DNA from: Bacteroidales bacterium
Lineage (GTDB): Bacteria > Bacteroidota > Bacteroidia > Bacteroidales > Tenuifilaceae
Direction of reading: 5' to 3'
NCBI GenBank assembly: GCA_028680705.1
Contig: JAQUJY010000022.1
Location: forward strand, 1 to 36,946
Length of the DNA: 36,946 bases
Shown: positions 32,364 through 36,946 of the stretch, in pieces
Layout: every line of letters starts with the position of its first letter
How positions within the stretch are numbered: the first letter of the stretch is position 1
Notes under the pieces: model-generated
What the model saw: only the letters and a program-made list of their open reading frames with translations
Databases searched by the model: none
Told to the model about the DNA's origin: nothing
Made by a program: the position numbers and the translations under genes

Positions 32364-34115
32364 CTATTTTAGTTTGTAGTTTAGGTCGTATTCCCAGTTG
32401 GATCTAACCTGAATATCCCTGTTCTGAAGTTCATCCTCATAAAAATAAATTTTTTCGGGTTGTATCCCCTCAATATATCGGCCCGTATCCCACTTTCCAT
32501 TTTGATTCTCGTCAATAATAAACCTAAGATTATATTTTGCAGGCTTCACATAGTTGAATATTACCTTACCATCAGCCTCGGCTATTTTTTGGTCAACCAC
32601 TTTATCTTTCCCACCCACAAGCTGCACTATAACGTTATGGCTTACTCCCACAATATTTAGGTTGATAACACCGAACATTTCAGGGTTTGCACCTCTAAAA
32701 TTTATCGACAAAGTGTCGTTTGTAAGGCTATCAAGATTAATAAATGCTCCAGGCAACGCATCAAATCTATAGTTGACAATATTCTGCCAGTTGTAACTTA
32801 GCGAATAAACACGAGGATCAAGCGAATCTATTGTTATCGCTGGTAGTGGTATTGTGATGCTATCTGTAACATTGGTTAACGTAACCAACGATGTGTCGAT
32901 TGATAGTTGTGGCATGCTAAATAGCAGGTTAAATTGCTGATTTGGCAAAACATTATCGCCAGCTCTAACCGAGGTGCTTACTGATTGGACAGGTGCTTTT
33001 TCAGCTTCCTCCTCATCGGTATCCTTTTTACCACGTTTAAACGTTGCTTTTTGGGCAATTTCGCTATAATGAAGTCTAAGCGTATCTACTTGTGGCACAA
33101 GGTTCATTAACGAGTCGGTTTTGAGGTAAGTTATCTCTGCCCTCAGGCTATTATCTGCACTTATACTGGGGTGGGTCAACCAGAAATCGAGAGAATCGCC
33201 AACAATGTTAGCCCCGCGTATAAACCATTGTTCAGTACTATCCAAATCATAACCGATGGGTTTTAAAGAAACCTTGCCAACAGGTTTTTGGGTAAACCCA
33301 AGCCTAATCCTTCGACGCTGGGCGCGAGAATAGTCGGTAAGGGATTGTACTCTGCTCCTCTCCTTAAAAAGCCAAAGGATTTGAAGACTATCGGCCCGAG
33401 AGGGTTTATCGGATGGATTACCCAACCTGCTTTGTTCAACAACATTTTTGCTAAAGGCTAATTCCTCGGTTATCTGATCGAAAAGATAGTTGGAATTTCC
33501 ATCGCGAAGGGCAAAGATCTTGTAATCTCGCAATTTAAGATTGCTTAAAAAAAACACACCTGCCTTATTTGTTTTCGTAACGTACCTGGGGCGTTGAATA
33601 ATTGGTACCGAATCGGCAAAATCTTCATAGAGCATTACAAAAACGCCTTCCTGTGGCTCAAGCGTAAAAGCATCGATAACCTGGCCAATATACTTTAGCG
33701 AATCGATGTGAGACCCTGTTGAGAATGCAAACTCAAAATTATCAATTGGGTTCCCTTCGTTATTATCCTGTATGGCATCGGCAAAATATAGGGTATAGGT
33801 TGTGCTATCGGCAAGAGGTTCAAAAAATTTAACTTCTAAGGATTTACCCTTAATCTTTGTGCTAGGAGTTTGCTCCTGTGGTGGCGAAAGTACCAATTTC
33901 TGATTTATCTTATCAAGCTTAATGTACTCATCGAAAGTGAATACTATTCTGTCCTTTTTAAACCCTGTGGCATTTAGTTTGGGAACACTTTTAAGCATCA
34001 CTGGAGCAAGTGTATCCTTTGGTCCACCCTCTGGCGAGACTATTACCGCACACCTTGGGAACAAAATACTTATCACAAAAATCAAAAAAAAAGCAAAGGG
34101 AACTATCCGTTTCAA
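32364..34115 (-). CDS. Big_5 (SbsA Ig-like) domain lipoprotein
   Basis: A 583-residue envelope protein. A hydrophobic segment (6-19) precedes Cys22, followed by AVIVSPEGGPKDTLAPV, which matches the conserved N-terminus of Bacteroidota Ig-like lipoproteins. Residues about 30-135 form a Big_5/SbsA Ig-like domain (FTFDEYIKLDKINQKL, TTYTLYFADAIQDNNEGNP). A carboxypeptidase-regulatory-like fold follows (about 140-210), then long beta-rich regions, ending in another such fold (about 520-560; DENQNGKWDTG). The start codon is TTG at 34115; no ATG serves, since the next Met is residue 40. The lipobox (FPR-C) is unusual, with Arg at -1. First gene of the four-gene minus-strand operon. Confidence 0.85.
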   Translation of the reverse strand: MKRIVPFAFFLIFVISILFPRCAVIVSPEGGPKDTLAPVMLKSVPKLNATGFKKDRIVFTFDEYIKLDKINQKLVLSPPQEQTPSTKIKGKSLEVKFFEPLADSTTYTLYFADAIQDNNEGNPIDNFEFAFSTGSHIDSLKYIGQVIDAFTLEPQEGVFVMLYEDFADSVPIIQRPRYVTKTNKAGVFFLSNLKLRDYKIFALRDGNSNYLFDQITEELAFSKNVVEQSRLGNPSDKPSRADSLQILWLFKERSRVQSLTDYSRAQRRRIRLGFTQKPVGKVSLKPIGYDLDSTEQWFIRGANIVGDSLDFWLTHPSISADNSLRAEITYLKTDSLMNLVPQVDTLRLHYSEIAQKATFKRGKKDTDEEEAEKAPVQSVSTSVRAGDNVLPNQQFNLLFSMPQLSIDTSLVTLTNVTDSITIPLPAITIDSLDPRVYSLSYNWQNIVNYRFDALPGAFINLDSLTNDTLSINFRGANPEMFGVINLNIVGVSHNVIVQLVGGKDKVVDQKIAEADGKVIFNYVKPAKYNLRFIIDENQNGKWDTGRYIEGIQPEKIYFYEDELQNRDIQVRSNWEYDLNYKLK

Positions 34116-34139
34116 ACTGTTTGAGATTTATTTTGGAAG

Positions 34140-34147
34140 CAAATTTA
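34140..34147 (-). promoter_or_regulatory. -7 promoter element for the envelope operon
   Basis: The minus strand reads TAAATTTG, a TAnnTTTG match, 24 bp upstream of the TTG start of the Big_5 lipoprotein. No clear -33 element. Confidence 0.45.
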
Positions 34148-34301
34148 CAAATCTTTACACACCTTTTGGCTATTATGGTAAACTTACACGAGATAAAAAA
34201 CTTTAAAATTTGATGAAGTATAACATAAATCCTGTTAGCTGTTCCAAAACTAATCGTAATCTTTGTATCAAAATCAGCATAAATTACAATGATTGACACA
34301 C

Positions 34302-35261
34302 ATGCTAGTTGATATTTTAATACTTATTACTGGACTAACCATCCTAATTGTTGGCGCAAACTGGTTGGTTGAAGGGGCTTCGTCGGTTGCAACCAAACTG
34401 GGCATATCCTCTTTTACCATTGGGCTAACCGTTGTGGCATTTGGCACCTCCATGCCAGAGTTTGTTGTAAACGTAATGGCTTCACTATCGGGGAATAGCG
34501 GTTTAGCCATTGGGAATATAGTGGGGAGCAACACGTTAAATATCCTTCTTGTTTTAGGAGTAGCCGCTTTAATTAAACCCATTAATTTCCAAAAGTCAAC
34601 TATTCGCATCGAAATTCCCTTTAGCCTACTTGCTGCTGTAGTCCTTTTAATTTTAGCGAATGATAAGTTTTTTAATGGATCAAGCCAATCGATTCTTACC
34701 TTTTCCGATGGATTAATCTTGCTATCCTTTTTAGCCGTTTTTCTTTACTACACGTTTCTTTCAGCAAAACCCGATACACAAACACCCACACCAGATGTTA
34801 AGGTTAGGAAAACCTACGTTACTACCCTTATGGTTTTAGGTGGAATTGCAGGGCTATATTTTGGCGGTCAGCTAATTGTTGACTCATCGGTTAGCATAGC
34901 AAAATCGTTGGGTGTTTCCGATGCCCTAATTGGTTTAACGGTTGTAGCAGTTGGTACTTCGCTACCCGAACTGGTTACCTCTGTGGTAGCAGCATTTAAA
35001 GGAAACTCCGATATTGCCGTAGGTAATGTACTTGGGTCAAATATTTTCAATATATTTATGGTTCTGGGTCTTTCTAGCTTAATACGCCCATTACCCTTTT
35101 ACTCCTCAGCCAATATCGATATTATGGTAACCTGTTTGGCCAGCATTCTTCTCTTTATCTTTGCATTGGTTGGCAGGGGTCGTAGAATCGATCGTAGGGA
35201 GGGTGGCCTTTTTGTTGCCATTTACGTAGGCTATATTGTTTACCTTGTGATAAATGCTTAA
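34302..35261 (+). CDS. CaCA family sodium/calcium exchanger-like protein (YrbG type)
   Basis: A 319-residue, 10-helix membrane antiporter. The two alpha-repeats that form the ion path are clear: VVAFGTSMPEFVVNV with NIVGSNTLNILLVLG, and VVAVGTSLPELVTSV with NVLGSNIFNIFMVLG. Both glutamates (in MPE and LPE) and the GSN motifs are intact, so transport of calcium or another cation against sodium or protons is likely. The ATG at 34302 starts the first helix; a TTG at 34293 is less likely. The next gene follows after 28 bp. Confidence 0.94.
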   Translation: MLVDILILITGLTILIVGANWLVEGASSVATKLGISSFTIGLTVVAFGTSMPEFVVNVMASLSGNSGLAIGNIVGSNTLNILLVLGVAALIKPINFQKSTIRIEIPFSLLAAVVLLILANDKFFNGSSQSILTFSDGLILLSFLAVFLYYTFLSAKPDTQTPTPDVKVRKTYVTTLMVLGGIAGLYFGGQLIVDSSVSIAKSLGVSDALIGLTVVAVGTSLPELVTSVVAAFKGNSDIAVGNVLGSNIFNIFMVLGLSSLIRPLPFYSSANIDIMVTCLASILLFIFALVGRGRRIDRREGGLFVAIYVGYIVYLVINA

Positions 35262-35289
35262 AATGTTTTTTTAAAAGGAAAGTTTCAGA

Positions 35290-35739
35290 ATGTCGAATAA
35301 AGAACCTCAAAACAACAATAACATTATTTTTTTATGGGTACAAAACCTTGTGGGAACTGGTACCCGTTTCTATATCAATCTACTAATCTCACTAACTGGA
35401 GGAGTTCTGTATAGCTTTGGCATTTGGCCATCCACCATTGCTCTGGCCGTTTTTGGAGTTGTTTCGCCGCTTCTGTTTACGCTTTGCCTTTACGCCATAT
35501 TAAGGGCAGTAAATAACCCCATTGCCCAAGTTTATTTTCCAAAGGCATTTACCAATTTGCGGAGCAATGCGCTAATGATGATTGCTGATATGGTAATTAT
35601 AATAATTCTTGCCACGCTAATTCATGTTGATATTATAGACTACCTGCTGGTGCGACTTTTGCAAACCGTAATTTTCCCATCCCTGATGCTGTTTATGCTT
35701 AGGGTACTTTACGTTAACATTACCAATCCAAAGGAGTAG
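35290..35739 (+). CDS. Small four-helix membrane protein, unknown
   Basis: A 149-residue protein with four likely membrane helices: INLLISLTGGVLYSFGIW, IALAVFGVVSPLLFTLCLYA, NALMMIADMVIIIILATLI and TVIFPSLMLFMLRVLY. The short polar N-terminus (NKEPQNNNN) is probably cytoplasmic. I do not recognise the family. It lies 28 bp after the exchanger gene and may be co-transcribed. It is convergent with the dehydrogenase, with only 7 bp between stop codons and no terminator. Confidence 0.75.
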   Translation: MSNKEPQNNNNIIFLWVQNLVGTGTRFYINLLISLTGGVLYSFGIWPSTIALAVFGVVSPLLFTLCLYAILRAVNNPIAQVYFPKAFTNLRSNALMMIADMVIIIILATLIHVDIIDYLLVRLLQTVIFPSLMLFMLRVLYVNITNPKE

Positions 35740-35746
35740 GAGAACT

Positions 35747-36691
35747 TTAACCCACCAAATTTTGAGGTTTTCCTTTTAGCCAATACCTAATATTATCGAG
35801 AACTATTTTGCTCCTGTGTGCAATGGCCTCATGCGTTGCAAAACCAATATGTGGAAGCAGCAGGGTATTGGGCACCGATAGTAATGGATGTTCAGCATCA
35901 ATGGGTGGTTCCTTTTCGTAAATATCAACAGCTGCGCCAGCTATTAACGGTTTTGTTAGTGCAGCGGCAAGTACATGCGAATCGATAATTTTTGCTCTGG
36001 CTGTATTAATCAAGAAGGCAGTTGGTTTCATCAGCTCAAACTCCTTAATCCCAATTAAGTTTTGCGTTTGGGCCGTTAACGGTAGGTGTATTGATAAAAT
36101 ATCCGACTGCTTAAGTAGTTCCTCAAAATCAACATGTTCTACCATATCGTTCTTACCAGGAGTGCGTGTCCACGCAATTACCCTGCAACCAAATGCTGCT
36201 GCCAGCTGCGCAACGCGTTTCCCAATTTGCCCTAACCCCATAATACCAAAGGTTTTACCCATTAGCTCTTGCCCCAAAAATCCATTCCTGCCACCTAAGC
36301 TGCGGGTAACAGCATCGGCCGGGGTAATCTTTCTAAGTAAATCAATGGCCATGGCAATGGTTAACTCGGCAACTGCTTGGTTACTATATCCTGCTGCATT
36401 CGATACCTGAATTGACCTTTTTTTGCACTCGGCAGTGGCTATATGGTCAACCCCTGTAAAGGCAACGTCTATATACTTTAGGTTTGTAGCATTTTCGATA
36501 ACATTTGCGCTAATCGCATAATTGCTCACCACAACAATATCTGCCTCAACCACCCTTTGCAAAAGTTCATCCTGCCCAGATGGGGCATTATCAAAAAATG
36601 TAACACTGTGACCAAGGTTCTCCATTTCTACCTTAAAATCTTGTGCCTCATCCAAAGTAAGGCCTATGGGTTCTGCAAAAACGATATTCAT
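35747..36691 (-). CDS. D-isomer-specific 2-hydroxyacid dehydrogenase
   Basis: A 314-residue NAD(P)-dependent oxidoreductase that interconverts 2-keto acids and D-2-hydroxy acids. The nucleotide-binding motif GLGQIG is at residues 152-157. Catalytic residues are Arg232 (INTARAKII), Glu261 (DIYEKEPP) and His281 (LLPHIGFAT). The specific substrate (lactate, glycerate, hydroxypyruvate) cannot be read. It starts at an ATG with a TAnnTTTG element about 35 bp upstream. Single gene. Confidence 0.93.
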   Translation of the reverse strand: MNIVFAEPIGLTLDEAQDFKVEMENLGHSVTFFDNAPSGQDELLQRVVEADIVVVSNYAISANVIENATNLKYIDVAFTGVDHIATAECKKRSIQVSNAAGYSNQAVAELTIAMAIDLLRKITPADAVTRSLGGRNGFLGQELMGKTFGIMGLGQIGKRVAQLAAAFGCRVIAWTRTPGKNDMVEHVDFEELLKQSDILSIHLPLTAQTQNLIGIKEFELMKPTAFLINTARAKIIDSHVLAAALTKPLIAGAAVDIYEKEPPIDAEHPLLSVPNTLLLPHIGFATHEAIAHRSKIVLDNIRYWLKGKPQNLVG

Positions 36692-36726
36692 AGCTAATCT
36701 AATTTTATGTTCTGTTTACGCTGATG

Positions 36727-36734
36727 CAAAGTTA
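36727..36734 (-). promoter_or_regulatory. -7 promoter element for the hydroxyacid dehydrogenase gene
   Basis: The minus strand reads TAACTTTG (TAnnTTTG), 35 bp upstream of the ATG at 36691. No well-placed -33 TTTG. Confidence 0.45.
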
Positions 36735-36946
36735 TAATTTGATGGCATAATAACCATTTTTGCGTTACAAATTAAAAGCAACTAAGATTTATGCAATTCA
36801 TCTCTCCATACTCTTGAGGCATTTGACGACAAAAATAATTTGGATGGGGATATGGGTATAAACTAAGGGCATATTACTTGTTGTATTAAAAAAATAATTT
36901 TACCCTTTCGGGGTTATGGATTACAATTTTCTTCTCTCCTAAAATT
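36735..36946. other. Right edge with no gene
   Basis: No coding frame is supported. On the minus strand a weak hairpin (ACCC-CGAAA-GGGT, 36902-36914) followed by T-rich sequence could end a gene lying beyond the window, but the stem is only 4 bp. Confidence 0.35.

Noticed and set aside
36889-36918. Terminator at the right edge
   Set aside because: The stem is only 4 bp with a gap before the T-run, too weak to call without seeing the neighbouring gene.

Overview
The window comes from a member of the Bacteroidota, most likely Bacteroidales or a close relative. This is inferred from three things. There is a type IX secretion (T9SS) cargo with SprB-type repeats and a gliding-motility-type C-terminal sorting domain, followed by a PorP/SprF-family partner. 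Many genes are preceded by the phylum's TAnnTTTG -7 promoter element instead of a Shine-Dalgarno site. There are several phylum-typical lipoprotein families (DUF4296, DUF4412-like, Big_5 'SPEGGPKD' type). All but one of the ORFs read as ordinary chromosomal genes. No rRNA, tRNA, CRISPR array, prophage, transposase or integrase was found.

Layout. 1-5.4 kb: a minus-strand M16 zinc peptidase and RNase R. 5.5-8.4 kb: an APC permease with a degenerate EIIA-like and RCK_C cytoplasmic tail, then sfsA. 8.4-12.4 kb: an aldehyde dehydrogenase, a DUF4412-like secreted protein, and a plus-strand run of yraN, yjbR and an unrecognised secreted protein. 12.4-13.6 kb: a REP-like palindrome pair, a small zinc-ribbon protein, and an AT-rich gene-free stretch of about 0.7 kb with a promoter. 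13.6-24.5 kb: the centrepiece, a 2970-residue secreted adhesin-like protein (12 tandem 82-residue Ig-like units, about 16 SprB repeats, type B T9SS sorting domain), followed by a PorP/SprF protein and a DUF4296 lipoprotein with a long extra domain. 24.5-28.8 kb: a YD-repeat-like secreted protein, an LD-carboxypeptidase and metG. 28.8-30.1 kb: an OFA-type MFS transporter. 30.1-34.1 kb: a short unexplained remnant, then a tight minus-strand envelope operon (Big_5 lipoprotein, thiamine-binding YqgV-type protein, beta-barrel protein, RlpA-SPOR). 34.3-36.7 kb: a CaCA cation exchanger, a small membrane protein and a D-2-hydroxyacid dehydrogenase.

How the parts work together. The adhesin, PorP/SprF and DUF4296 genes are probably one surface-adhesion module. 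The giant protein would be exported by Sec and then T9SS, and held at the cell surface with help from the PorP-like barrel. The 30.5-34.1 kb operon is likely to act in cell-envelope upkeep. The rest is housekeeping: RNA decay, tRNA charging, peptidoglycan recycling and transport.

No clearly new multi-gene system is evident. The observations most worth checking are the recent 492-bp two-unit duplication inside the adhesin, the loss of the phospho-histidine in the permease's EIIA-like domain, a T8 tract that separates a strong out-of-frame Shine-Dalgarno/ATG from the permease frame, and a terminator-like hairpin just upstream of metG.
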